From positions 2,232,001-2,296,000 of the forward strand of contig OZ243941.1 in assembly GCA_965214205.1 (NCBI GenBank): DNA of 64,000 nt. The letters run 5' to 3'. Shown here in pieces: positions 53,482-62,360 of the stretch; position 1 is the first letter of the stretch, and every line of letters starts with the position of its first letter. Source of the stretch: G963663315 sp965214205 (lineage in GTDB: Bacteria; Pseudomonadota; Gammaproteobacteria; Arenicellales; Poriferihabitantaceae). The position numbers and the translations under genes are program-made. The notes under the pieces are model-generated. The model ran no database searches, was not told where the DNA came from, and saw nothing but the letters and a program-made list of their open reading frames with translations.

Positions 53482-53973
53482 TCAAACAGTAAATTCACAG
53501 AGCAGGACCGACTGGTCCGACTTCTCGCTGAACTTCCGCCACATCTGATGATAGGTTTTACCGGTGACCGGATGTATCATTTGGGGATGCAGGTCCGCCA
53601 GCGGCTTCAACACGTAAGCGAACTTCTCGATCCCGAGCCGGGGAATGTCATACCCGTCAGAACGCAGGTCCTGGTCCCCGAACAGGATCACGTCAATATC
53701 CAGCAACCGGTTGTCAAACGATTTTCCTCCCCGCACACGTCCCACATCCGACTCGATTCCGCGCAGGTATTCACGGACCCGAAACAGGTCATCCCCGGAA
53801 TGAAACCCGAGTACCAGATTCAGGAATGGCGGTCCCTCAAACCCTACAGAAGCGGTTTCATAGACCGGGGACAGATTGATTTCGCCATATCTTTCCGCAA
53901 TTTTCCGGATCGCGTAACGGATGTGCTTATCGCGCTCGATATTGCTTCCGATGCTGAGCAGTATGTAAGTCAC
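53482..53973 (-). CDS. folK: HPPK (6-hydroxymethyl-7,8-dihydropterin pyrophosphokinase)
   Basis: The 163-residue enzyme transfers pyrophosphate from ATP to hydroxymethyldihydropterin in folate synthesis. It begins TYILLSIGSNIERDKHIRYA (ATP/pterin region) and has SPVYETASVGFEGPPFLNLV. The R..D.DI segment, RLLDIDVILFGD (about residues 90-101), supplies the Mg-binding Asp residues. It lies 3 bp after folB, giving two consecutive folate steps. Confidence 0.95.
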   Translation of the reverse strand: MTYILLSIGSNIERDKHIRYAIRKIAERYGEINLSPVYETASVGFEGPPFLNLVLGFHSGDDLFRVREYLRGIESDVGRVRGGKSFDNRLLDIDVILFGDQDLRSDGYDIPRLGIEKFAYVLKPLADLHPQMIHPVTGKTYHQMWRKFSEKSDQSVLLCEFTV

Positions 53974-53976
53974 GGC

Positions 53977-54333
53977 TCACTCCTTCTGGCCGCGCTCAAT
54001 GATAATGCCGACATCCCCGGCCCCCCGGATTGCCCCGAATTTATTAATCTTGACCCGGCACCACTTTACACCGAATTCACCGGTCAGGATTGCGGCCACC
54101 TCTTCCGCCAGCTTTTCCACCAGTTGGAACCGGGAATCCCGGATAAATGACTCAACCCGCTTGGACACGTCCCGGTAATTCAGGGTATCCCTGATCTCAT
54201 CGCTGCCGGACGAGGCCGTGATGTCGAAACCCATGTCAAGATCAACGGTTATACTCTGGGTAATCTGTTTTTCCCAGTCCCAGACCCCGATCACACAATC
54301 GACTTTCAGACCATGAAGGTAAATAATATCCAT
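53977..54333 (-). CDS. folB: Dihydroneopterin aldolase
   Basis: The 118-residue protein forms the octameric aldolase/epimerase that cleaves dihydroneopterin. DIIYLHGLKVDCVIGVWDWEK contains the catalytic Glu near residue 22, and LNYRDVSKRV and LVEKLAEEVA are family segments. The Lys of the KINKFGAIRGAG block is the active-site base region. It is the first gene of folB-folK and is divergent from plsY, with 23 bp between the start codons. Confidence 0.95.
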   Translation of the reverse strand: MDIIYLHGLKVDCVIGVWDWEKQITQSITVDLDMGFDITASSGSDEIRDTLNYRDVSKRVESFIRDSRFQLVEKLAEEVAAILTGEFGVKWCRVKINKFGAIRGAGDVGIIIERGQKE

Positions 54334-54356
54334 GAATTTTTCCTTATACTTACGGT

Positions 54357-54959
54357 ATGCTTTCGATTATAGACTACCTGCTACCCCCGCTCGCATATTG
54401 TTTTGGTTCTGTTTCCAGCGCTATTGTGGTCTGTCGCGTGATGGGACTGACCGATCCGAGAAGCGCAGGCTCACACAACCCCGGAGCAACCAACGTATTG
54501 CGAATCGGAGGCTGGCCGGCGGCGGCCATCACACTGATCGGTGATGTGCTCAAGGGACTGATTCCGATTCTGGCCGCCAGAGGATTGACCGACAACACAC
54601 TCATCCTTTCACTGGTCGGGGCAGCCGCCTTTCTGGGTCACCTGTACCCCGTGTTTTTCGGATTCAAGGGAGGAAAGGGAGTCGCCACCGCCTGTGGCGT
54701 GTTTTTGGGAATCAGCGGGGTTCTGACCCTGATCCTGATGGCGGTCTGGCTGACCATGGCGGTTCTGTTCCGATATTCATCGCTGGCGGCCCTCACTACG
54801 GCAACGCTGGCGCCCTTGCTGGTTCTGTGGCTACTGCCGGATCCCTGGTTGCTGACGATGAGCCTGCTCATCATGGCGTTGCTTTTCTGGCGCCACCGGG
54901 GGAACATAACCCGCCTGCTGACCGGAACCGAAAGCAAGATCAAACTGAAGTCCTCCTGA
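54357..54959 (+). CDS. plsY: Glycerol-3-phosphate acyltransferase PlsY
   Basis: The 200-residue membrane acyltransferase uses acyl-phosphate to make lysophosphatidic acid. It has five membrane helices and the PlsY motifs YCFGSVSSAIVVCRV, DPRSAGSHNPGATNVLRIGG (about residues 33-52) and GHLYPVFFGFKGGKGVAT (about 95-112). It is adjacent to folB as in many gammaproteobacteria. Confidence 0.96.
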   Translation: MLSIIDYLLPPLAYCFGSVSSAIVVCRVMGLTDPRSAGSHNPGATNVLRIGGWPAAAITLIGDVLKGLIPILAARGLTDNTLILSLVGAAAFLGHLYPVFFGFKGGKGVATACGVFLGISGVLTLILMAVWLTMAVLFRYSSLAALTTATLAPLLVLWLLPDPWLLTMSLLIMALLFWRHRGNITRLLTGTESKIKLKSS

Positions 54960-54987
54960 CAGGGAACGCAGCCCGCTGGCAGCCCAG

Positions 54988-56298
54988 CTACCCCATCAAT
55001 TTCGGATCATGCGGGAAGTGGCTTAGTAACTCGTAACCGTCTTCGGTAATGACGACCTGATCCTCGAGTTTCACACCTTCCCGACCGCCGACTTCGCCAA
55101 TATACGCTTCGGCGGTCAAACACATGCCCGGTTGCAGAACCCCGTCATAACCGTTCGATTCCCAGGCCTCGGGATAATAGATGGCCGGGTATTCATCGCA
55201 CAGCCCGACGCCGTGATACTTCACGCCGTACTGCAACTCGCGGTACTTCGGGTCCAGTTGATTGCCGCCGAACGTCATTTCCCGGAATGTGAGACCAGGC
55301 TTCAGCGCCTCCATGTCTTCCATAATGTGTTCCCAGGCCACTTTAAAAAGCTGCTTTTGCTCACGAGTGGCCCGGACATCGCCGGCAATCCAGCAGCGGG
55401 ATATGTCCACACAATATCCATAGACGCCGACCAGATCCGTATCCAGGGCGATCATATCCCCCGGCTGGATGATACGCGGCCCGCATTCAGCCATCCACGG
55501 ATTGGTTCTCGGCCCCGAAGACAGGATTCGGGTTTCAAGCCAGTCACCACCCCGTTTGATATTGCCCGCGTGCAGGTGCGCCCATAATTCATTCTCACTG
55601 ATACCGGGCTCGATCGCGGCTTCGAACTCGTGTAATGCGGCATCACAGGCAGCGATGGCGCAGCGCATGGCCTTCAGTTCATTTTCATTCTTGATCTCTC
55701 TGGCCGTTTCCATCAGGGCCATTCCGGGCATGATCTCGATCCCGGCCCGGTCAAAGGCGCGCACTCCGGTCACTTCCAGCCGGTCCACCGCAAGCCGGCG
55801 GTTGCCAGCGCCATGCTGCCGCAGCAGTTGATCTATTTCGCGGGCGAATTTCGAAGCGAACTCGTCACAGCGGCTACCACCGGTAAAATAGAAAAACCCG
55901 GACAGGTCCCTGATTTCATCAATCAGCGAAAGATGGGCGCTCAAATGCTGACAGTTATGAAAATCAAACAGTACAACCGGGCCATCGGTGGCTATGAAAC
56001 AGCACCGGGCCGAATTGTGGGTAATCCACAACTGCATATTGGTACTGTCGGTCGCATACCGTATATTCAACGGGTCGAACAGCAAGGCGCCGGCATAGTC
56101 GTTTTTCCGCAATTGCTCCCGAACCCGCTCAAGACGATATTCCCTGAGAGCCTCCATATCCGGCGCCTCCACCCCCAACGCCGCCCATTCGTCAAAAGCC
56201 AACTGGCTCGGACCAATTTCAACGCGGTCATTATCGTCCGGCGTATTGTCCGGTTTACGCATAAAACTTCTTCGCAACGCGCTTTCTTTCATAGCCAT
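54988..56298 (-). CDS. dddP: DMSP lyase DddP (M24 fold)
   Basis: The 436-residue protein has the M24 creatinase/aminopeptidase fold but carries the DddP active site. The metal ligands are Asp286, Asp288, Asp298, His362, Glu397 and Glu412 and the catalytic acid is Asp368 in YHGVGLCDEYP. Each is exactly nine residues before the positions I know for characterised roseobacter DddP (295, 297, 307, 371, 406, 421, 377). The N-terminal block RVEIGPSQLAFDEWAALG and RYATDSTNMQLW also match DddP. It cleaves dimethylsulfoniopropionate to dimethylsulfide and acrylate. The acrylyl-CoA reductase gene lies 38 bp upstream on the same strand. A plain Xaa-Pro peptidase is the less likely alternative. Confidence 0.9.
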   Translation of the reverse strand: MAMKESALRRSFMRKPDNTPDDNDRVEIGPSQLAFDEWAALGVEAPDMEALREYRLERVREQLRKNDYAGALLFDPLNIRYATDSTNMQLWITHNSARCCFIATDGPVVLFDFHNCQHLSAHLSLIDEIRDLSGFFYFTGGSRCDEFASKFAREIDQLLRQHGAGNRRLAVDRLEVTGVRAFDRAGIEIMPGMALMETAREIKNENELKAMRCAIAACDAALHEFEAAIEPGISENELWAHLHAGNIKRGGDWLETRILSSGPRTNPWMAECGPRIIQPGDMIALDTDLVGVYGYCVDISRCWIAGDVRATREQKQLFKVAWEHIMEDMEALKPGLTFREMTFGGNQLDPKYRELQYGVKYHGVGLCDEYPAIYYPEAWESNGYDGVLQPGMCLTAEAYIGEVGGREGVKLEDQVVITEDGYELLSHFPHDPKLMG

Positions 56299-56336
56299 GG
56301 TTTTTTACACCCCGAAAATAAAAGTCGAATATCCAA

Positions 56337-57329
56337 TCAATCCTGTATCCGGATGATGGTCCGTCCGATATTGCTGCCGTCCAGATAACTGTCGAATGTT
56401 TCAGCGAGGTTTTCAAAGTCAACGACACGAGTCACAATCCGGTCCAGATTGCCCGGCTTCAAATCCCCTCCCAGCCGACTCCACAGGTCATTGCGCACCT
56501 GGGTCGGCATTTCAATCGAGTTGATCCCCAGCAGTGAAACGCCTCTGAGAATAAAGGGCATCACGGTTGTATTCAACCGGAAATCATCCACCAGTCCGAT
56601 ACTGGCGATATTGCCCCAGGACTTCACGGTCCGGGTCAGCCAGGCCAGCGTCTCCCCTCCCGCGTTGTCCACGGCTCCACCCCAGACCGCTTTCTCCAGA
56701 GGACGGCTTCCCATTTCGATTTCATGCCGATCCACAAACCCGGTCGCCCCAAGCTGCCGCAGAAATTCATGCTGGTTTTTTTTGCCGGTGAATGCGGTCA
56801 CCGAATACCCCTTGGAAGACAGAATATCAATCGCGATCGAGCCGACACCTCCGGTCGCTCCGGTAACCAGGACCGGCCCATGATCAGGGGTCTGGCCATT
56901 CTGTTCCATACGCATGACCGCCATGGCGGCGGTAAATCCGGCGGTGCCCAGTATCATCGCCTGCTTCAGGGTCAACCCTTCCGGCAAGGGCACGACACAG
57001 TCCCCTTTCACCCGTGCAATTTCCGAATACCCGCCATCGGCCGTTTCGGACAACCCGCATCCAGCGACCAGTACCGGGTCCCCTTCCCCAAAGCGGTCAT
57101 CACTCGACTCAATCACCACGCCGGACAGGTCAATGCCGCCATTCAATGGATATTGCCGGAGAATTTTTCCCTTGCCGGTGGCGGCCAGCACATCCTTGTA
57201 ATTGATGCCCGACCACTTGACGCGGATGACAACTTCCCCCTCGGTCAGATCATCCAGCGTGAGCTGCTGGAAACCGGCGGTAATCTGTTTTTCGACCTGG
57301 TTGATTCGGTATGCGTTGAATGGATTCAT
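56337..57329 (-). CDS. acuI: Acrylyl-CoA reductase AcuI (YhdH/YhfP family)
   Basis: The 330-residue zinc-free medium-chain reductase has the AcuI/YhdH pattern: GEVVIRVKWSGINYKDVLAATGKGKI (about residues 30-55), YPLNGGIDLSGVV, GTAGFTAAMAV and the NADPH-binding VTGATGGVGSIAIDIL (about 154-169). AcuI reduces toxic acryloyl-CoA to propionyl-CoA. With dddP immediately downstream, a DMSP-degradation operon is likely. A CGGAG ribosome-binding site precedes the ATG. It is 28 bp from pgpA, and all these genes read in the same direction. Confidence 0.9.
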   Translation of the reverse strand: MNPFNAYRINQVEKQITAGFQQLTLDDLTEGEVVIRVKWSGINYKDVLAATGKGKILRQYPLNGGIDLSGVVIESSDDRFGEGDPVLVAGCGLSETADGGYSEIARVKGDCVVPLPEGLTLKQAMILGTAGFTAAMAVMRMEQNGQTPDHGPVLVTGATGGVGSIAIDILSSKGYSVTAFTGKKNQHEFLRQLGATGFVDRHEIEMGSRPLEKAVWGGAVDNAGGETLAWLTRTVKSWGNIASIGLVDDFRLNTTVMPFILRGVSLLGINSIEMPTQVRNDLWSRLGGDLKPGNLDRIVTRVVDFENLAETFDSYLDGSNIGRTIIRIQD

Positions 57330-57356
57330 TATAGAAACTCCGGATGGTGATTAAAG

Positions 57357-57875
57357 TTACAACAGATAGTGCAGTATGATCAACAGGGAAATATTCGCCA
57401 GTATCCCGGCCACCGCATCATCCAGCATGATGCCGGTCCCCCCCTGTATTTTCCGGTCAATTTGACGGATTGGCCAGGGTTTCAGGATGTCAAACAGTCG
57501 AAACAGACCGAATCCCAGCAACAGGTTCAGGGCATTCGGCTCAATCAAGGCCATGGCAACCATCATTCCCACAATCTCATCCCAGACAATCGCCGGATGA
57601 TCGTGGGCATCAAGTGAATCGGCCGCTGTCCGGCAAATGACGATCCCTGACAAAAAGCAGGCCAGAGTTACGACAAGGTAAACGGAATCCGGCAGCCCGG
57701 ACAATGCCCAGACCGCGGCAACCCCAACCAGACTGCCCCAGGTGCCCGGAGCGAATGGGACCATTCCAGCGCCCAGACCAAACCCGAGCAGGTTGGAAGG
57801 CGGGTGAACCAGCTTGTGAAAGGTTACGTCAGGTATGGCCCCTGACCTCTTTTGCAACCCTGTCCAGCACCCCAT
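57357..57875 (-). CDS. pgpA: Phosphatidylglycerophosphatase A
   Basis: The 172-residue membrane phosphatase makes phosphatidylglycerol. PPSNLLGFGLGAGMVPFAPGTWGSL is the conserved N-terminal stretch, DAHDHPAIVWDEIVGM (about residues 85-100) carries the acidic active site, and RLFDILKPWPIRQID follows. I chose the ATG at 57875, which gives exactly the E. coli length and overlaps nusB by 47 bp. A TTG at 57857 is possible. The thiL gene that separates nusB and pgpA in E. coli is absent. Confidence 0.93.
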   Translation of the reverse strand: MGCWTGLQKRSGAIPDVTFHKLVHPPSNLLGFGLGAGMVPFAPGTWGSLVGVAAVWALSGLPDSVYLVVTLACFLSGIVICRTAADSLDAHDHPAIVWDEIVGMMVAMALIEPNALNLLLGFGLFRLFDILKPWPIRQIDRKIQGGTGIMLDDAVAGILANISLLIILHYLL

Positions 57876-58242
57876 TGACGTATTTGTAGCCATGTTCAGA
57901 GGCAAATACCCGGGCAAGACCAATGGCCTCGTCGATGATGACATTGGCGGGCGTATCGGCCTCATACTTCAATTCATAGGCTCCCACCCGCATGATCGCG
58001 TGTTCGATCAGATCCACTCTCTCCAGTTCACGGTCCAGAAAACAGGACAACAAACGATCTATCTCCGAGACATGGCGGGGGACACACTTGATCAATTCCT
58101 GGAAATAATCCAGATGGCGATCAGCCAGATTCTCGTTCTTGATGAAACTGCTTTCAATTTCGCAGGGGGATTGGCCGGTCACCTGCCATTGATACAGCGC
58201 CTGCACCGCACACCGCCTGGCAAGATGCCGACTGTTTCTCAC
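57829..58242 (-). CDS. nusB: Transcription antitermination protein NusB
   Basis: The 137-residue all-helical protein binds boxA RNA with S10 for rRNA antitermination. It begins NSRHLARRCAVQALYQWQVTGQS, and ends with NVIIDEAIGLARVFASEHGYKYVNGVLDRVAKE. Its first base overlaps the ribH stop (1 bp), consistent with coupled translation. It overlaps pgpA downstream. Confidence 0.95.
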   Translation of the reverse strand: MRNSRHLARRCAVQALYQWQVTGQSPCEIESSFIKNENLADRHLDYFQELIKCVPRHVSEIDRLLSCFLDRELERVDLIEHAIMRVGAYELKYEADTPANVIIDEAIGLARVFASEHGYKYVNGVLDRVAKEVRGHT

Positions 58243-58727
58243 TACCTGCCCCCTGTCAGGAGGGTATCCATGGCATCCATCAGGCTGACCATTTCCAGCG
58301 CCGCCAGCGCGGCGTCGGCGCCCTTGTTTCCCGCTTTTGTTCCGGCTCTCTCAATCGCCTGCTCAATGGTATCCGTGGTCAGCACGCCAAATATGACCGG
58401 CACGTCAGCCTCGCGGCTCAATGCCGCAACGCCGCTGGCGCACTCACCGGCCACATAGTCGAAATGCGGGGTGGCGCCGCGGATCACCGCGCCCAGTGTA
58501 ATCACGGCCGCATAGCGATCCGAGCGGGCCAGCTTCCCGGCCACCATCGGAATTTCAAACGCGCCGGGAACCCAGACGCAGTCTACATCCGATTCCGCTA
58601 TGCCATGGCGAACCAGGGCGTCCAGCGCCCCCGCAACCAGCTTGTCCGTTATGAAATGATTGAACCGGCCCGCGACAATCGCGTACCGGCCTTTGCAGTC
58701 CACAAAATTTCCGCTCATCTCATTCAT
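58242..58727 (-). CDS. ribH: 6,7-dimethyl-8-ribityllumazine synthase
   Basis: The 161-residue subunit forms a large capsid-like enzyme that condenses the RibB product with the pyrimidine intermediate. Visible motifs are VAGRFNHFITDKLVAGA, VWVPGAFEIPMVAGKLA (about residues 51-67), ITLGAVIRGATPHFDYVAGE (about 76-95) and the catalytic His in the latter. It is placed between ribBA and nusB, as in most gammaproteobacteria. Confidence 0.96.
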   Translation of the reverse strand: MNEMSGNFVDCKGRYAIVAGRFNHFITDKLVAGALDALVRHGIAESDVDCVWVPGAFEIPMVAGKLARSDRYAAVITLGAVIRGATPHFDYVAGECASGVAALSREADVPVIFGVLTTDTIEQAIERAGTKAGNKGADAALAALEMVSLMDAMDTLLTGGR

Positions 58728-58759
58728 CCCTTAAAGCCTCCGCTTCGGGTCCGGTTCGT

Positions 58760-59953
58760 CTAATCCGCTTCATGCCGCTCATTCCAATCCGTCAACTGCC
58801 TGGGGGTTTCGACATAATCCAGCACTTCCAGCCCAAACCCGGACAAGCCGTGGGCTTTCTTTTTTCGGCCCAGCGCCAGAATCCGGTTGACACGCAGATC
58901 AGCCAGTATTTGTCCACCGGCGCCCAGCATTCTGAGATTCTCTGGATGATTTTCATGATCCAGGGTGATTTCCGCCGATTCGGCCTCTCTCGATTGAACG
59001 TCCATCATATCACCGTGCAGGGAAATACGGTTCACCAGTTCGTCTACATTTTCATTATAGGCCAGAATGATAATCACGCCGGCGTCCTGCCCGGATATGA
59101 CTTCAAGCGCATTCTCCAGAGTCCAACTCCAGGGGGACGAAGGACTCAATACGACATCCAGCAACCCGCGATGGATATGGACCCGCACCGGCACGACCTG
59201 ATCCGGCTCTATTCTACCCTTGACCAGCGCGAGATGGGTGCCTCCCTTTTCCACATCCTGGTATACGAATGAACGAAATTTTCCCTGCTCCAGATCCAGA
59301 CGATTTTCTGACACCCGACGCACTGTGGGATTGTTTTTCAACCGATAACTGATCAAATCGGCGATCGTGCCGATTTTCAGGCTATGCTTGCGTGAATATT
59401 GAATCAGATCAGGCAACCGAGCCATATTACCGTCATCCTTCAGGATTTCACAAATCACGCTGGAAGGTTCATAGCCGCACAATCTGGCCATATCCACACT
59501 CGCCTCAGTGTGCCCCGCGCGGGTCAACACCCCGCCAGCCTGGGCCTTGATCGGAAATATGTGACCGGGAGTCACAATATCATCGGGCTTCGCGTCCACA
59601 TTGACCGCCGCCCGGATAGTCATGGCGCGGTCCTGCGCGGAGATGCCGGTAGTAACCCCTTTGGCGGCCTCTATTGAAACCGTGAAGTTGGTCGCGAAAC
59701 GGGCATTGTTCCTGCTCACCATCAACGGCAGTTCAAGCTGGTTGCAGCGCTCTTCGGTCAGCGCCAGACAAATCAGCCCCCGCCCCTCCGACGCCATGAA
59801 GTTGATGTGCTCCGGAGTGACACATTGTGACGCGACCAGCAGGTCCCCCTCATTCTCCCGGTCCTGATCATCCACCATGATCACCATCCTGCCCTGACGG
59901 TAATCGTCAAGCACGTCCTCGATCCGGTTTACGGCAATCAGTTCTTTATTCAT
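58760..59953 (-). CDS. ribB: DHBP synthase with degenerate GTP cyclohydrolase II domain (RibBX-type)
   Basis: The N-terminal half is a complete 3,4-dihydroxy-2-butanone-4-phosphate synthase: MVIMVDDQDRENEGDL, GLICLALTEERC, FTVSIEAAKGVTTGISA and RAGHTEASVDMARL. It supplies the C4 unit for RibH. The C-terminal half keeps the length of GTP cyclohydrolase II, but the zinc Cys cluster (the GS.RCDCG signature) and the catalytic region are missing: VRVHIHRGLLDVVLSPSS replaces them. A separate RibA must exist elsewhere. The start may be 59953 or one of two earlier in-frame ATGs up to 59974. It follows ribE. Confidence 0.92.
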   Translation of the reverse strand: MNKELIAVNRIEDVLDDYRQGRMVIMVDDQDRENEGDLLVASQCVTPEHINFMASEGRGLICLALTEERCNQLELPLMVSRNNARFATNFTVSIEAAKGVTTGISAQDRAMTIRAAVNVDAKPDDIVTPGHIFPIKAQAGGVLTRAGHTEASVDMARLCGYEPSSVICEILKDDGNMARLPDLIQYSRKHSLKIGTIADLISYRLKNNPTVRRVSENRLDLEQGKFRSFVYQDVEKGGTHLALVKGRIEPDQVVPVRVHIHRGLLDVVLSPSSPWSWTLENALEVISGQDAGVIIILAYNENVDELVNRISLHGDMMDVQSREAESAEITLDHENHPENLRMLGAGGQILADLRVNRILALGRKKKAHGLSGFGLEVLDYVETPRQLTDWNERHEAD

Positions 59954-59977
59954 CACTCGTTTTCCACTCATCACTCA

Positions 59978-60631
59978 TTATTCACCGCTTCCCGTCCATC
60001 CGGTTCCGAATCTGCTGTCAAACCGCTTCAGCCGATCAATATAACGCGCAATCTGATCAACTTCAATGTGTACCGGTTTACCCTGATCCAGTTTCCCCAG
60101 AGTCGTATTCTCAAGCGTATGGGGGACCAGCGCAATCTCAAATGTGGTTCGGGCCTGATCATCCGAAACCCGGTTGCTGGTCAGACTCACTCCGTCAATC
60201 GCGACAGAACCCTTGCTCGCGACGTATCGTCCAACCGCGTGATCGGCCGCAAAAACAAAGGTCGCGAATCCAGCCCCGGCCTGACGTTTCACCAGGGTGG
60301 CGAAGCCATCGACATGACCGGACACCAGATGCCCGCCAATCGGCGTCCCCAGAGTCAGGGAAGTCTCCAGATTGACGTAAGTACCGGACTGCCAGGTCTC
60401 CACCAGGCATTTCGACAATGTTTCTTTCGACACATCGAAACGCAGGACCGCGTCTTCCAGGCCGGTCACGGTCAGGCAAGCGCCATTGACCGCGATACTG
60501 TCGCCCACCGAGACCCGCTCCGTATCCCATTGACCCGACCCGGCTCCCGGCCTGATTCCGAGTTCCATACCGCCAGCGGTCGGGAGCCTGAAGACTACCT
60601 CGCCGATACTTTGAATAATGCCGGTAAACAC
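59978..60631 (-). CDS. ribE: Riboflavin synthase alpha subunit
   Basis: The 217-residue enzyme dismutates two lumazines to riboflavin. It shows the two-fold lumazine-binding repeat: MFTGIIQSIGEV with VGDSIAVNGACLTVTGLED in the first half, and GGHLVSGHVDGFATLV with GSVAIDGVSLTSNRVSDD in the second. It lies 5 bp after ribD and 24 bp before ribBX, with no FMN riboswitch upstream, so it belongs to the same transcript. Confidence 0.96.
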   Translation of the reverse strand: MFTGIIQSIGEVVFRLPTAGGMELGIRPGAGSGQWDTERVSVGDSIAVNGACLTVTGLEDAVLRFDVSKETLSKCLVETWQSGTYVNLETSLTLGTPIGGHLVSGHVDGFATLVKRQAGAGFATFVFAADHAVGRYVASKGSVAIDGVSLTSNRVSDDQARTTFEIALVPHTLENTTLGKLDQGKPVHIEVDQIARYIDRLKRFDSRFGTGWTGSGE

Positions 60632-60636
60632 ACTAC

Positions 60637-61839
60637 TTAAACCACATCCAGGGTGATTTTCAGGTCACGTCCGATCATCACCGCGTCACGATACGCAAGT
60701 TTCACCCGGTCAGTGAGCTGATCAAGCCCCGGAATCAGAAACATGTCCCTGGCTTGCGCTCCAAGCAGGTCCGGAGACATGTAGACAATCAGTTCATCGA
60801 CCAGCCCCCGCTTCAGCATGCTCCCGCTCAGCCTGGCCCCCGCTTCCAGCAAAACCGTGTTCATCTCCCGCCGGCCCAGTTCCCGCATGACCCGTTCCAG
60901 GTCAATCCCGCCATGACCGGGACTACGGGAATTGCTCCCGCAATCAATAATTTCGGCCCCACTTCGCGAAAAAGTTTCGATGATTTCCCGGTCCTGGCTG
61001 GCCGTAATGATCAGGACCTGCCCGTCTGGTTCGAGAATTTTCGAGTTGACCGGCATGCTCAGGTTGGTATCGAGAACAACCCGGCAAGGCTGGCGGGACA
61101 CATTTTCCAGTCTGACGTTCATCGAGGGATTGTCTCTCAAAACCGTCCCGACCCCGGTCAACACGGCGGAAGACGCCGCTCTCGCCTTCTGTCCGTCCAA
61201 TCTCGCGGAGGGGCTGGTAATCCATTGACTCTCCCCACTGAACATCGCGGTCTTACCATCCAGACTGGTCGCGATTTTCAGGGTGACCCAGGGAGCGCCG
61301 GTCCTGACTCTCTTCAAAAACCCACGGTTCCGCTTTTCCGCCTGAGACCGTCCAACCCCGGTCAACACATCAACCCCGCCGCGCCGCAATTCGGCGATTC
61401 CGGATTGACCAGACGGCAGATTCGGGTCCTCCATCGCCGCAACCACCCGGACTATGCCCGCCTTTTTAATGGCCTTGACACAGGGCGGGGTTCTGCCGTG
61501 ATGGCTGCACGGTTCCAGAGTGACGTAGAGCTCAGCCCCTTTGGCCGCCTTGCCGGCCTGTTTCAGGGCCATGATCTCCGCGTGGTCACCGCCCGCGTAC
61601 TGGTGCCAGCCTTCTCCGATGACGTTCCCGTTTTTAACGATGACACATCCGACCACAGGATTCGGATGAGTGGTATACCGCCCCCGGTCGGCCAGTTTCA
61701 GCGCGCGGGCCATGATTCTTTCATCACCAGCCGTAGCATTATCCGGAACCTTCGGGTATTTCATGGCAGCCAGATCATCCTGTTCGGGGACCTCCCGAAA
61801 CAATTGCCGATCCTGTCTGAAACCATCGAACAAATTCAC
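60637..61839 (-). CDS. ribD: Riboflavin biosynthesis deaminase/reductase RibD
   Basis: The 400-residue bifunctional enzyme has the N-terminal cytidine-deaminase-like domain, with GGDHAEIMALKQAG (zinc His and Glu, about residues 85-98) and VTLEPCSHHGRTPPC (zinc Cys, about 110-124). A C-terminal DHFR-like reductase domain follows, with TLKIATSLDGKTAM and VLLEAGARLSGSML. The start is GTG at 61839, overlapping the nrdR stop by GTGA with GGAG 11 bases upstream. The first 30-40 residues are longer than usual, and an ATG at 61764 is the alternative. Confidence 0.95.
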   Translation of the reverse strand: MNLFDGFRQDRQLFREVPEQDDLAAMKYPKVPDNATAGDERIMARALKLADRGRYTTHPNPVVGCVIVKNGNVIGEGWHQYAGGDHAEIMALKQAGKAAKGAELYVTLEPCSHHGRTPPCVKAIKKAGIVRVVAAMEDPNLPSGQSGIAELRRGGVDVLTGVGRSQAEKRNRGFLKRVRTGAPWVTLKIATSLDGKTAMFSGESQWITSPSARLDGQKARAASSAVLTGVGTVLRDNPSMNVRLENVSRQPCRVVLDTNLSMPVNSKILEPDGQVLIITASQDREIIETFSRSGAEIIDCGSNSRSPGHGGIDLERVMRELGRREMNTVLLEAGARLSGSMLKRGLVDELIVYMSPDLLGAQARDMFLIPGLDQLTDRVKLAYRDAVMIGRDLKITLDVV

Positions 61840-62345
61840 GATTTGGGGTTCTCCGGAAACAGGGATGATTGCGATTCGTCCGGCAATCCGGGCAGAGAAG
61901 CTCTCAGCCGTTCGACTTCATCGCTGAATTCCTCCATACCCTGAAAGCGGCGATAAACAGAAGCGAATCGAACATAAGCCACCTCATCGAGTTTCTTCAA
62001 CTCGTACATGACCGCCTCGCCGATCTGTCTGGCCTCAATCCCCTGATCCGTCCGGTGCGTAAATTGTCTCATAATACCATTGATCAGCCTCTCGACAGCC
62101 TCGATTTCGACCGGGAGCTTTTCCAGCGACCGCATGATTCCGCCGCGCAGCTTGTTTACGTCAAAGCGTTCCCGGCGGCCATCGGCCTTGATGACGGCCG
62201 GCATATCAAACACCATCTTCTCCAGAGTGGTAAAGCGCCGGGAACATTCCAGGCACTCGCGGCGGCGGCGTACGTTCTCACCGTTGTCGCTCAATCTCGA
62301 ATCAATCACCCGAGTGTCACTGGTTGTACAGAACGGGCAGTGCAT
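61836..62345 (-). CDS. nrdR: Transcriptional repressor NrdR
   Basis: The 169-residue repressor controls ribonucleotide reductase genes. It has an N-terminal zinc ribbon (MHCPFC..DTRVIDSR...RRRRECLECSRRFTT, Cys 3, 6, 31 and 34) and an ATP-cone domain (about residues 49-139). The C-terminal tail of about 20 residues (LRASLPGLPDESQSSLFPEN) is unusual but not unique. It is the first gene before ribD and lies 15 bp after secF. Confidence 0.96.
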   Translation of the reverse strand: MHCPFCTTSDTRVIDSRLSDNGENVRRRRECLECSRRFTTLEKMVFDMPAVIKADGRRERFDVNKLRGGIMRSLEKLPVEIEAVERLINGIMRQFTHRTDQGIEARQIGEAVMYELKKLDEVAYVRFASVYRRFQGMEEFSDEVERLRASLPGLPDESQSSLFPENPKS

Positions 62346-62360
62346 GATATCGGGATGCGA

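Noticed and set aside
59954..60000. FMN riboswitch upstream of ribBX
   Set aside because: Only 24 bp separate ribE from ribBX. The conserved RFN element cannot fit, and none was recognised upstream of ribD or ribE either.
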